DNA of 64,000 nucleotides, from contig NZ_SRII01000001.1 in the NCBI RefSeq assembly GCF_004684095.1, positions 1-64,000 on the forward strand, written 5' to 3'. Under the pieces are notes generated by a model. That model saw nothing but the letters and a program-made list of their open reading frames with translations. It was not told the DNA's origin and did no database searches. This stretch comes from Hymenobacter sp. UV11. Lineage in GTDB: Bacteria; Bacteroidota; Bacteroidia; Cytophagales; Hymenobacteraceae. Made by a program: the position numbers and the translations under genes. Position 1 is the stretch's first letter; each line of letters begins with the position of its first letter. This document shows positions 43,458 to 51,517 of the stretch, in pieces.

Positions 43458-46454
43458 CTACACCGTAGCGGTGCTCAGCTTGGGCGCATCGCCGGGCAGA
43501 CCCGACACGTCTTCGCCAGCTGCTTTGCGCTCGCGCTCTTCCTTCTTACCATAGGTATCGAGGATGATGGGCGTGGCGATAAACAGCGACGAGTAGGTGC
43601 CGAAGATGATGCCGATAATCATGGCAAACGAGAACGAGCGGAGCGTTTCGCCGCCGAAGATGTAGAGCACCAGCACCACCAGAAACACCGTGGTGAACGT
43701 AATCATGGTGCGCGAGAAGGTCGAGTTCAGGGCCGGGTTTACCACCTGGGCGAAGGTCAGCTTGGGGTTTTCGCGCAGATATTCGCGCACCCGGTCATAA
43801 ATTACGACCGTGTCGTTCATCGAGAAGCCGATGATGGAGAGCACGGCAGCCACGAAAATCTGGTCCATCTCGTAGTTGGCCCCGAAGGCGCGGGCGATGG
43901 GGTAGGAAGCGATTACCAGCAGCGCATCGTGGAAGAGCGCGATAACGGCCGCCATCGAATACTGCCACTTCTCGAAGCGGAAGAGCACGTACACGAAGAT
44001 GCCCACCAGCGTGAGTGCCAGGCTCAGGAACGAAGTCCGCTTGATGTCGTCGGCGATGGTGGCGCCCACTTTAGAGGTCGATTTGATGGTGGGCGACTCG
44101 GCGGCGTACTTGCTCAGGCCCTGGTTGAGGGCGTCGGCTACGGTCTTGTCGGCGGTCTGGCTTTCATCTTCGGCCAGGTAGCCGGTGGTGATGCGCAGGC
44201 GGTTGGGCTGGCCGTACTGCTTCACTTCTAGACCCGTGTTTTTGAAAGCCGGCTCCAGCGAGGTGCGCACGTCAGAAGCCACCATGTCCTTGTTGAAATC
44301 GACCACGTAGGCGCGGCCACCGCGGAAGTCAACGCCCAGGTTGGGGCCGCCTTGCAGGTACATCAGCACGAAACCGGTCACGATAACGATGGTCGAGAAC
44401 GCGTAGGCGATTTTGCGCTTGCCCACGATGTCGAAGTTCAGGTTCTGGAACAGGTTGCGCGAGAGGAAGGTCGAGAACGTGATGCTGCTCGTGGTCTTGC
44501 CCTTAATCAGCGCCTCGATGATGAGGCGCGACACGTACACCGCCGACAGGAACGAGGTGAGTACGCCAATGCCCAGCGTCACGGCAAAGCTCTGCACCGG
44601 ACCCGTGCCGAAGAAGGCCAGGATGATAGCGATGAGCATCGTAGTCACGTTCGAGTCAAAAATGGCCGAGAAGGCGCGCGAGTAGCCCGCGTTCACCGCG
44701 TCGTGCAGTGATAGGCCGTGGTCAAGCTCTTCGCGGATTCGCTCGAAAATCAGCACGTTGGCGTCTACCGACGAGGCAATTACCAGAATCAGGCCCGCGA
44801 TGCCGGGTAGGGTGAGCGCGGTGCTGAACTGCGCCAGCACGCCCAGAATCAGGAACATGTTGAAGAGCAGCGCGGCATCGGCCACGAGGCCGGCGCGGCC
44901 GTAGTACAGGCCCATGAAGACCATGATAATCAGCAAGCCAGCCAGCGACGAGTACAGGCCCTGGTTGATGGCTTCCTTGCCGAGCGAGGGGCCTACTACG
45001 GCCTCTTCCACGATGCGGGTAGGGGCGGGGAGCTTACCGGCTTTGAGCACCTGCGCCAGGTCCTGGGCTTCATCAATGGTGAAGTTGCCCGAGATGCTGG
45101 TGTTGCCGCCCGTGATTTCGCTCTGCACTACGGGGTCCGAATACACCACGTCGTCGAGTACCACGGCCACTTGCTTGCCGATGTTGGCGGCAGTCATTTT
45201 GCCCCACTTGCGGGCGCCGGTCGGGTTCATGCTCATGCTCACCTCGGGGCGGCCGGTCTGGTCGTAGTCCTGGCGGGCGTCGCTCACCACCTCGCCGCTA
45301 ATGGGCGCGGCAATGGTGCCGGTGCGGTCCTTCTTCACGGCCACGAGGCGCAAAAACTGCTGGCCGTTGGCATCAATCGGCTTGTTGAGGTAGAGCAGCG
45401 CCATGTTGGGGGGTAGGATGCTGCGGGCTTCCTCGGTGTGCATCACGCGGTTGAACTGCGCCGTGTCGCGCAGGTTCACGCCCAGCGAGCCGGGCATGGT
45501 GAGCAGGCGGGCCAGTACGCCCCCTTTCTGGGTGGCCGTCGAGTCGGTCTTAGCCTTGGCGGCCGGAGTTTTCTTGGCGAGCTGAGCGGCCAGTGAAGTC
45601 GTATCACCCGCGGCGGCAGCAATGGTCGAGTCAGCCTTGTTTACGGCGGCTACCGGGCCGGTAGCGTTGGCCTTCTCCTTGGCCGTCAGCACCTGGTCGA
45701 GCTGGCCGAGGTAGGGCACCACTTCGTTCTGGGCCCACACTTCGTAAAATTCTAGCTTGGCCTGGCCTTGCAGCAGCTTGCGCACGCGCTCGGGGTTGTC
45801 TACGCCGGGCAGCTCCACCTGAATGCGGCCGGTGCCCTTCACGCGCTGAATGTTGGGCTGGTTCACGCCAAACTTATCCACGCGCTTGCGCAGGATGTCG
45901 AACGAGCGCCCGATGGCGTCTTCCTCTTCCTTATTGATAGCCGACAGCACCTTGCTATCCGAGGTGTTGAGGTCGATTTTGCGGTCCTTATTTACCGAGT
46001 TGGTGAAGATGCGGTTCAGCGGTACGCCGGGTGCCGCCTCCTGGTAAGCCTGGTAAAAGAGGGTAGTGAAGGCGGTGCCCGAGTTGGTTTTCTGGCGCTC
46101 CTGGGCCACCGCGATGGCTTTGTTGAAGGCAGGGTCTTTCGAATTGCCGGCCATGGCCCGCACTATTTCCACCGGCGACACTTCCAGCGTCACGTGCATG
46201 CCGCCCTTCAGGTCGAGGCCCAGGCCCAGCTCGCTCTGCTTCACATCGCGGTAGGTGTAGGAGCCGAATACGGGCGCGCGCCACACCGAGTCGAGGTAGT
46301 GCTGGCGCTGGCTTTCGTCCAGCTTGCCGTTGTGCGTGGCGTAGGCCACGGCCTTGTCCTGCACCCCACGCGAAATGTAGGTGAAGAACAAAAAGTACGC
46401 GCACAGCACCGAAACGATGACCGTAAGCGTGATAATGAGACCTTTGTAGCGCAT
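43458..46454 (-). CDS. secDF: Protein translocase subunit SecDF (fused)
   Basis: This 998-residue fusion of SecD and SecF uses the proton gradient to pull exported proteins through SecYEG. The SecD half has GLGLDLKGGMHVTLEVSP (residue about 78), a large periplasmic region with P1 and P4 domains and about six membrane segments. The SecF half begins near residue 690 with NLGVDFRGGRAYVVDF and has six more segments, including SMNDTVVIYDRVREY. Fused SecDF is normal for Bacteroidota. A run of Ala/Thr/Lys near residue 270-310 is a flexible linker. It is a single-gene unit with its own terminator. Confidence 0.97.
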   Translation of the reverse strand: MRYKGLIITLTVIVSVLCAYFLFFTYISRGVQDKAVAYATHNGKLDESQRQHYLDSVWRAPVFGSYTYRDVKQSELGLGLDLKGGMHVTLEVSPVEIVRAMAGNSKDPAFNKAIAVAQERQKTNSGTAFTTLFYQAYQEAAPGVPLNRIFTNSVNKDRKIDLNTSDSKVLSAINKEEEDAIGRSFDILRKRVDKFGVNQPNIQRVKGTGRIQVELPGVDNPERVRKLLQGQAKLEFYEVWAQNEVVPYLGQLDQVLTAKEKANATGPVAAVNKADSTIAAAAGDTTSLAAQLAKKTPAAKAKTDSTATQKGGVLARLLTMPGSLGVNLRDTAQFNRVMHTEEARSILPPNMALLYLNKPIDANGQQFLRLVAVKKDRTGTIAAPISGEVVSDARQDYDQTGRPEVSMSMNPTGARKWGKMTAANIGKQVAVVLDDVVYSDPVVQSEITGGNTSISGNFTIDEAQDLAQVLKAGKLPAPTRIVEEAVVGPSLGKEAINQGLYSSLAGLLIIMVFMGLYYGRAGLVADAALLFNMFLILGVLAQFSTALTLPGIAGLILVIASSVDANVLIFERIREELDHGLSLHDAVNAGYSRAFSAIFDSNVTTMLIAIILAFFGTGPVQSFAVTLGIGVLTSFLSAVYVSRLIIEALIKGKTTSSITFSTFLSRNLFQNLNFDIVGKRKIAYAFSTIVIVTGFVLMYLQGGPNLGVDFRGGRAYVVDFNKDMVASDVRTSLEPAFKNTGLEVKQYGQPNRLRITTGYLAEDESQTADKTVADALNQGLSKYAAESPTIKSTSKVGATIADDIKRTSFLSLALTLVGIFVYVLFRFEKWQYSMAAVIALFHDALLVIASYPIARAFGANYEMDQIFVAAVLSIIGFSMNDTVVIYDRVREYLRENPKLTFAQVVNPALNSTFSRTMITFTTVFLVVLVLYIFGGETLRSFSFAMIIGIIFGTYSSLFIATPIILDTYGKKEERERKAAGEDVSGLPGDAPKLSTATV

Positions 46455-46566
46455 GAGGTAAGGGGTAAAGAAAAGTAAAGCGTGAGAGCCGGTGCGCGCG
46501 CTTGGGCGGGCAGTGGCAAGATGAAAGTCAGCCGTGGGTAGAAAAATCGGCTGAGCTAGTATTTAT

Positions 46567-47289
46567 TTATCGTTGGCAGTAGGGTAGGGAGGGTAGGGCC
46601 GCCTTTATTAGGCGTGGGGCTAGGCGCCCTGGCGGGAGGGCATTGGCCCCCGTACGGCCAAAATCGACCTGCCACACCAGGCGGCTGCTGATGCAGTCGT
46701 AGAGGGCTAGGCTGGCTTCCGTCTGGCTGGGCGGTACGCTGGACGAGCTATTAAGTAGCCCCTCGTGGTTGACCGCCCGCAGCGCTAACGCCAGGTTTTT
46801 CGGGATGGGCTGGTAGAGCAGCACTTGCCCCGTCAGCAGGGCATCTACCCCCAGCACCTGCTGCAAGCGGCTCAGAGGCTGCTGGGCCAGCGTGGCGTAA
46901 GTGATGCCGGCGGCCAGCAGGCGGCGGTTGGTTTCATCCACCGGCTGCCACTGCACGCGGTAGCCGTGCTTGGGCTGCCGGTTTTGTAGCTGCTGCATCG
47001 TGAGTCCTTGCATTTGGTAGGCTACTTCCAACTGCCGTTGCTGCTGGGCCGCATCCAGGGGTGGCGGCGCCTGTGGATTCATAATGGCGGCGGCGGTGCT
47101 GTTGGCGTAAACCAAGTCGTGCAGCTGCATTACCTGCACCGTAGCCCCAAAGGGTAGGATGGCCACCGTGTGGTGGGCTGCCAGCAGCGCTGCATCGGTC
47201 GGCGGGGCCGTTTGCGCGAGCGCCGTCCCCAATGGGCCAGCCAGTAGCCAGCCTCCCCAGCAAATACCCAGCAGTCGAGACAGCATCAT
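46567..47289 (-). CDS. Secreted protein, function unknown
   Basis: The most sensible start is ATG 47289 or 47286, giving a 239-240 residue precursor with the signal peptide LLGICWGGWLLAGPLGTALAQ. The mature part contains HHTVAILPFGATVQVMQLHD, MQGLTMQQLQNRQPKHG, VLGVDALLTGQVLLYQP and ALYDCISSRLVWQVDFG. The VAILPF opening and GVDALLTGQV block are typical of envelope proteins that scan for a peptidoglycan-associated partner (for example GNA1162-like lipoproteins), but here the Cys of a lipobox is absent. I cannot assign a role. Confidence 0.6.
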   Translation of the reverse strand: MMLSRLLGICWGGWLLAGPLGTALAQTAPPTDAALLAAHHTVAILPFGATVQVMQLHDLVYANSTAAAIMNPQAPPPLDAAQQQRQLEVAYQMQGLTMQQLQNRQPKHGYRVQWQPVDETNRRLLAAGITYATLAQQPLSRLQQVLGVDALLTGQVLLYQPIPKNLALALRAVNHEGLLNSSSSVPPSQTEASLALYDCISSRLVWQVDFGRTGANALPPGRLAPRLIKAALPSLPYCQR

Positions 47290-47376
47290 CAGGCAAAAAG
47301 TAAGCTTAACTAGTTGCAACCCGCCCTGGGCGAAGGTACTAATTTTTATGAAAGCAAAGGCAGCCAACGCCTTACG

Positions 47377-47757
47377 CTACGGGGCCTGCGGCGACAGCGC
47401 CGCCACCAGCAGCCGCTGGCGGCACAGCTGCGCCACAAAGGCGGCCGGCGCGCCCACCGGGGCCAGGGCCACGGCGCGGCGCACCAAGCGCGGCTGCCAG
47501 CTCGCGAGGGGGGTAGGGGGCAGCCAACCCAGCGCCAAGGCCGGGGCCACGTAGCTGCCCAGCGGCGAGGCCGCTTCGAGCAGTACTTTTTGCTTAATAA
47601 CCGTGGCGCGCGGCGCAGCGCTGGCTTGCGTCCCGGCTGGTGGGGTAGGGCGCAACACGCTCACCGTCCGGCCATTCAGGCCCAGCAACAGCAGCACGGG
47701 CAGTGCCACAAGCACCACGCGCAACAATTGCTTAAGCTGGGAAAAGGAATAGCGCAT
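47377..47757 (-). CDS. Small membrane-anchored protein, function unknown
   Basis: This 126-residue protein has one hydrophobic segment near the N-terminus (LLRVVLVALPVLLLLGL, residues 11-27), followed by an Ala/Pro/Leu-rich region with no motif I recognise. The composition (high Ala, Val, Leu and Pro) could arise from a chance GC-rich frame, but the fitting start and the gap sizes to its neighbours (about 85 and 60 bases) favour a gene. Confidence is limited by the lack of a known relative. Confidence 0.45.
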   Translation of the reverse strand: MRYSFSQLKQLLRVVLVALPVLLLLGLNGRTVSVLRPTPPAGTQASAAPRATVIKQKVLLEAASPLGSYVAPALALGWLPPTPLASWQPRLVRRAVALAPVGAPAAFVAQLCRQRLLVAALSPQAP

Positions 47758-47820
47758 AACTCGGACAGGGCTACAAATATAACGCGCTGCGCGACTTAGC
47801 CCCGCACCCGTCCCTACCCC

Positions 47821-48288
47821 CTACCATTCGCGCAGCTCCTCGAAGGCATATTTCGCGTCGTTCCAAAATTCATCGAGGGCAATGAGGCGGGGCTTGAAGA
47901 ACGAAATCAGTGCCGGCCAGTCGTCGCGGCTGAACAGGTTGGCGGGCGCCAGCTCCTTATAGATACGGCTTAGCGGCTGGCCGTGCTCGTTGGTGGCGGC
48001 TGGCTCCCAGGTCCAGGTTTCGCCCAGCGCTTCGTGCAGCAGCGTTTTCAAAGCCAGAAACTGCTCAAAAAACAACTCGCGCACGCCCGCATCGGGTTGC
48101 GTGAGCTCGATGGCGATGCTGGCGCGCCGGTTATCGGCGTGCAGCTTGAATTGCACGCCCTTCAGGCCCGTTTTATAATTGACCCAACTTACTGGCAGGC
48201 CTTCGGCCGAGAGCACTGGGGCCATGTATTGCCCAAAGGTGGTCCAGAAGGCCTGGCGGAGCTGGGAGGCTTCGGCTTTGCTATACAA
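47821..48288 (-). CDS. DUF4268-domain protein
   Basis: This 155-residue protein consists mostly of a DUF4268 domain: LRQAFWTTFGQYMAPVLS, INYKTGLKGVQFKL-type block (here VNYKTGLKGVQFKLHADNR), AIELTQPDAGVRELFFEQF and TWTWEPAATNEHGQPLSRIY. DUF4268 is found alone and at the C-terminus of restriction-like nucleases. It is followed 15 bases downstream of the Uma2-family gene, so the two are probably co-transcribed. Whether the pair acts together is not known. Confidence 0.82.
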   Translation of the reverse strand: MYSKAEASQLRQAFWTTFGQYMAPVLSAEGLPVSWVNYKTGLKGVQFKLHADNRRASIAIELTQPDAGVRELFFEQFLALKTLLHEALGETWTWEPAATNEHGQPLSRIYKELAPANLFSRDDWPALISFFKPRLIALDEFWNDAKYAFEELREW

Positions 48289-48303
48289 GACGTTAGGATA
48301 AAG

Positions 48304-48912
48304 TTAGGCAGCCCGGCGCAGGGGGCGCAAATCGAGTTGGAAGCCCGGTAGCACGGGCTCGCCGCTCAGCTCTCGGTCGTAGCCCTGCACGGTTTCGGCG
48401 GGCTGGCCGGCGCGGTACACATAGGCCGTTTCGGCCTCCACATCAAGCAGAAAGCCCAGCTGCATCCCGTTGGCCAAGTAGTCTGCCATCTTGGCTTGCA
48501 GCAGGGCTATGTCATCCGACGGCGACTTAATCTCCATCATAAACTCAGGGCAGACCGGCGGAAACCGGCGCCGCTGCTCGGGCGTGAGCTGCGCCCATTT
48601 GCCTTGGCTCAGCCACGCCACATCGGGCGAGCGCACCGAGTGGTCGGGCAGCTTGAAGCCCGCCGACGACTCGTAGACGTGGCCTAAGTGGGTTCGGCGG
48701 TTCCACAGCCACAACTGGCCTTGGCTTTCCAAACTTGATTCGCTGGAGTCGGAGCCGGCGGGGGGCATAATGATGATTTCGTGGTGGGCATTGCGCTCAA
48801 AATTCAGCGCGGGATTGGCCTGGCACAGTTCGAAAAACTCGTCGTCGCTGAGGCGCGTCAGCGCGGCCCCGTGCAATACCGGCAGCTCGGGAAACTCGTA
48901 AGTAGTCGGCAT
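48304..48912 (-). CDS. Uma2-family PD-(D/E)XK protein
   Basis: This 202-residue protein is of the Uma2 (DUF820) type. The nuclease-like core shows VRSPDVAWLSQGKW (catalytic Asp), CPEFMMEIKSPSDD (E-x-K) and LLQAKMADYLANGMQLGFLLD. Such genes are abundant in cyanobacteria and some Bacteroidota, often in many copies; they resemble restriction endonucleases but few have been tested. It sits 15 bases before the DUF4268 gene on the same strand. Confidence 0.9.
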   Translation of the reverse strand: MPTTYEFPELPVLHGAALTRLSDDEFFELCQANPALNFERNAHHEIIIMPPAGSDSSESSLESQGQLWLWNRRTHLGHVYESSAGFKLPDHSVRSPDVAWLSQGKWAQLTPEQRRRFPPVCPEFMMEIKSPSDDIALLQAKMADYLANGMQLGFLLDVEAETAYVYRAGQPAETVQGYDRELSGEPVLPGFQLDLRPLRRAA

Positions 48913-48973
48913 AAAGGGCGTCCGGAAGGGTAGGAGACTAAGTTACGCAAGTGACCGCGAAAGCTGCCCTACC

Positions 48974-49600
48974 CTACCCCCCCTCGGCCACCTTGCCGCG
49001 CAGGTAGCCGGTGAGCACGGCCAGGCCATTCTCGAAGTGCCGGTTGTTGGGAATGATGATATCCGCCTCGGCCTTAAAGGGTTGGATATATTTTTCGTAG
49101 GTGGGCGCCACGTGGTTGGTGTAGCGGTAGAGTACGTCTTGCAGGTCGTAGCCGCGCTCGTCGCGGTCGCGCACAATGCGGCGGTGCAGCTTCACGTGCT
49201 CCTGGGCATCGATGTACACCTTGAGGTCGAGCAGCTTGGCGATTTCCTCGAAGTAGAAGACGAAAATGCCTTCGACCACTACAATGGGCGCGGGCCGAAA
49301 CACCAGGTCGGCGGGTACGGCACTAGAATTATTGAAGGTGTACTCCTGGCGGCGCACCTCGTGGCCTTCGCGCAGCCGGCGCACATCGGCGGCGTAGGCG
49401 GCCGAGTCGATGCTGCTGGGCAGGTCGAAGTTTTCTATCCCCTGCTCGTCGCGCAGCTGCTCGTGGCGAGGGTGATAGTAATTGTCCTGCGAAATCAAAC
49501 AGATGTCGCGTTCGGGGAAAGCGGCCAGCAAACGGCGCAAAAACGTAGTTTTGCCCGATGCACTGCCGCCCGTGATACCAACTAGGTAGGGATGCTGCAT
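48974..49600 (-). CDS. udk: Uridine kinase
   Basis: This protein of about 208 residues phosphorylates uridine and cytidine (pyrimidine salvage). It has the P-loop GITGGSASGKTTFLRRL near the N-terminus, SQDNYYHPRHEQL, NFDLPSSIDSAAYAADVRRL (substrate lid) and VEGIFVFYFEEIAKLLDLKVYID (Walker B region), followed by RRIVRDRDERGYD. The start at ATG 49600 (MQHPYLVGITGG) is typical; ATG 49612 would add four residues. It is preceded by a repeat shared with rdgB. Confidence 0.93.
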   Translation of the reverse strand: MQHPYLVGITGGSASGKTTFLRRLLAAFPERDICLISQDNYYHPRHEQLRDEQGIENFDLPSSIDSAAYAADVRRLREGHEVRRQEYTFNNSSAVPADLVFRPAPIVVVEGIFVFYFEEIAKLLDLKVYIDAQEHVKLHRRIVRDRDERGYDLQDVLYRYTNHVAPTYEKYIQPFKAEADIIIPNNRHFENGLAVLTGYLRGKVAEGG

Positions 49601-49625
49601 AACGGAGGGCAAAGGTAGGTTTCTT

Positions 49626-49702
49626 GAATTTGGAATTAGGAATGGGGAATTAAGAATTGCTGTCGGGCTAATTCTTAACTTCCCATTCCTAATTCCAAAC
49701 TC
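49626..49702. repeat. Inverted repeat that encodes the C-terminus of rdgB
   Basis: Arms 49626-49658 and 49670-49702 (GGAATTAGGAATGGG type) pair with about three mismatches over 33 bases. The right arm overlaps the last codons and stop of rdgB (its C-terminus LSLELGMGS is read from the repeat). The element lies in the short gap before udk. Confidence 0.85.
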
Positions 49703-50268
49703 AAAAAGTCCACCAGCCCGGCCACGGCGCGCGCCCGGTGGCTGAGCATATTTTTCTCGCCGAGCGTCATTTCGGCGAAGGTGCGGCCGTCGCTTTCATT
49801 GGGCACAAACACGGGGTCGTAGCCAAAGCCGCTCTGGCCGATGGGTGCCGCCGCAATGCTACCCCCCACTTCGCCGCTGAATGCGTGGGCGTCGCCGGGG
49901 CCGCTTACCAAGGAGATGACCGTGCGGAAGCGCGCCCGGCGGTCGGGCTGGGCGCCGAGCTCGTGCAGCAGCTTGGCCACGTTGGCGGCCGCCTCGCGCT
50001 CGGGGCCGGCGTAGCGGGCCGAGTACACGCCGGGCTCGCCGCCGAGGGCATCTACTTCGAGGCCGGTATCGTCGGCGAAGCAGGCTACGCCGTAGTGGTC
50101 CCACACGTACTGCGCCTTTTGGCGGGCGTTGCCTTCGAGGGTAGGCTGGGTTTCGGGCAGCTCTTCGTGGCAGCCGATATCGGCCAAGCTCAACAGCTGC
50201 ACGCCGGGCAGCAGCGGCCGAATTTCATCGAGCTTGTGGGCATTATTAGAAGCGAAGCACAGACGCAT
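49675..50268 (-). CDS. rdgB: XTP/dITP pyrophosphatase, RdgB/HAM1
   Basis: This 197-residue enzyme hydrolyses non-canonical purine triphosphates (dITP, XTP) to keep them out of DNA and RNA. Motifs: FASNNAHKLDEIRPLL (N-terminal), CFADDTGLEVDALGGEPGVYSARYAG (about 58-83), GGSIAAAPIGQSGFGYDPVFVPNE (about 131-155) and HRARAVAGLVDFL. Its last nine residues come from an inverted repeat rather than from family sequence, so the tail is probably acquired. The start is ATG 50268. Confidence 0.95.
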   Translation of the reverse strand: MRLCFASNNAHKLDEIRPLLPGVQLLSLADIGCHEELPETQPTLEGNARQKAQYVWDHYGVACFADDTGLEVDALGGEPGVYSARYAGPEREAAANVAKLLHELGAQPDRRARFRTVISLVSGPGDAHAFSGEVGGSIAAAPIGQSGFGYDPVFVPNESDGRTFAEMTLGEKNMLSHRARAVAGLVDFLSLELGMGS

Positions 50269-50406
50269 AGCGTTTGAAAAAATAGTAGTAGTCGTTGAAA
50301 AATTTTCAATAAAGTAACAGCCCAGCGCCGCTTTTGGCCGCTCGGCTGGCTTCCCTACCCCCTCGGTTACTCTTGGTAGGCCACTACCGCCACCCCTGGC
50401 AACTCG

Positions 50407-50847
50407 CTAGTGGAACATCAATTTGATGCTGCCCCACGAGCGCTGCACCACGCTCATGGTGCCGGCCACGGTAGTGGTGTAGGTCTGGTCGGGGCCGGGG
50501 CCGCGCAGGGTGAGGCGGTATAGTACGGGCCCCGGCAGTAGCCCCGAGCGGCCCTGTACCAGGCAGCTATCGACAAACGTATAGCGCAGCCGGCCGGTGG
50601 GCGTGAGCGTCGCGAGTGGCTGGAAGTCACTGTCGGCGGGCGTTTTACGGCTCAGGTCGAAGCCGTGCAGGTCGGTTTCGGTGGCTACCTCCCATTCTAC
50701 GTGCGCCGCCGTGCCATCGTAGGTAGCCAGAAAGAGCAGCAGCGTAGTAGCCAGCGCCAGCCCCGCGCTGCCGAGCAGCACCGCCAGGCCCAGCCCCAGC
50801 CGGAGGCCAAAGCTGGAAATGCTGAACAAGCGACGACGATAGGGCAT
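50407..50847 (-). CDS. Secreted or membrane-anchored protein with a fibronectin-like segment
   Basis: This 146-residue protein has a hydrophobic segment near the N-terminus (LGLGLAVLLGSAGLALATTLLLFLA). HVEWEVATETDLHGFDLSRK follows, the beta-strand pattern that appears in many type-9-secreted Bacteroidota proteins before their C-terminal sorting domain. No sorting domain is visible; the protein ends soon after TYTTTVAGTMSVVQ. It may be a small anchored variant. The divergent gene rpmE2 starts 220 bases upstream. Confidence 0.6.
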   Translation of the reverse strand: MPYRRRLFSISSFGLRLGLGLAVLLGSAGLALATTLLLFLATYDGTAAHVEWEVATETDLHGFDLSRKTPADSDFQPLATLTPTGRLRYTFVDSCLVQGRSGLLPGPVLYRLTLRGPGPDQTYTTTVAGTMSVVQRSWGSIKLMFH

Positions 50848-51008
50848 AGCGAAAGCCTACCACCACGAGGGTAGGTAATCAAATATAAACCAAAGTCACA
50901 CGCCCAACGCATGAAGGAACGGGCGGCAATCGGCCAATGGCGTAGCTTACTAGCCCGCGCAGCCAAGTGCGTCTGCGGCTGTGGGTTGACTTTGTGGCGG
51001 CTATGCCG

Positions 51009-51016
51009 TACTTTTG
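51009..51016 (+). promoter_or_regulatory. Bacteroidota -7 promoter element of rpmE2
   Basis: TACTTTTG (TAnnTTTG) lies 54 bases before the L31 gene start. Confidence 0.65.
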
Positions 51017-51070
51017 CAATCCCTTCCGCAAAACCGGCAGGGTTTAACAGGTAACTAGGCCCTCCCGATA

Positions 51071-51340
51071 ATGAAAAAGGACACGCACCCCGAGTACCGC
51101 CAGGTAGTTTTTCAAGACACCTCGTCGGACTTCAAGTTTATCACCCGCTCCACGATGACCTCGCCCGAGACGATTCAGTGGGAAGATGGTAACACCTATC
51201 CGGTCATCAAAATAGAAGTAAGCAGTGCTTCGCACCCCTTCTACACCGGCAAAAACATGTTCATCGACACCGCTGGCCGCGTGGAGAAATTCCGCAGCCG
51301 CTACGCCAACAAAACGCAGAGCAGCGCGGGCAAAGAATAG
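51071..51340 (+). CDS. rpmE2: 50S ribosomal protein L31, type B
   Basis: This 89-residue ribosomal protein begins with [20 protein letters not shown] and contains [20 protein letters not shown]. It lacks the four Cys of zinc-binding type A L31, so it is the zinc-independent type B form, which is the usual one in Bacteroidota. A terminator follows within 50 bases and the gene is a single unit with a TACTTTTG promoter. Confidence 0.97.
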   Translation: MKKDTHPEYRQVVFQDTSSDFKFITRSTMTSPETIQWEDGNTYPVIKIEVSSASHPFYTGKNMFIDTAGRVEKFRSRYANKTQSSAGKE

Positions 51341-51347
51341 CTTTTTT

Positions 51348-51511
51348 GAGCTATTAGCTGATAGCTTTTAGCCATTAGCTTTCTGAAAAACTCCTTTTGG
51401 CCCCGCCAAAAGGAGTTTTTTTATGGCCTGCCCTTTGCCAGCCGGCGTAAATTTGTCTTTCCCTACCCCTCCCAAAAAAGCTAACGGCTAATAGCTAGTA
51501 GCTAACAGCTC
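51348..51511. repeat. Outer inverted repeat around the rpmE2 terminator
   Basis: The left arm (51348-51381, GAGCTATTAGCTGATAGC...) and the right arm (51478-51511, ...TAGTAGCTAACAGCTC) pair over about 34 bases with several mismatches. They enclose the rpmE2 terminator and a GGGTAGGG octamer (CCCTACCC on plus). The arms are made of repeated TAGCTATTAGC units. Confidence 0.7.
51385..51421 (+). terminator. Terminator of rpmE2
   Basis: AAAAACTCCTTTTGGC pairs with GCCAAAAGGAGTTTTTTT around a CCC loop; the 3' side ends in a seven-T run. Confidence 0.9.
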
Positions 51512-51517
51512 AAAAAA

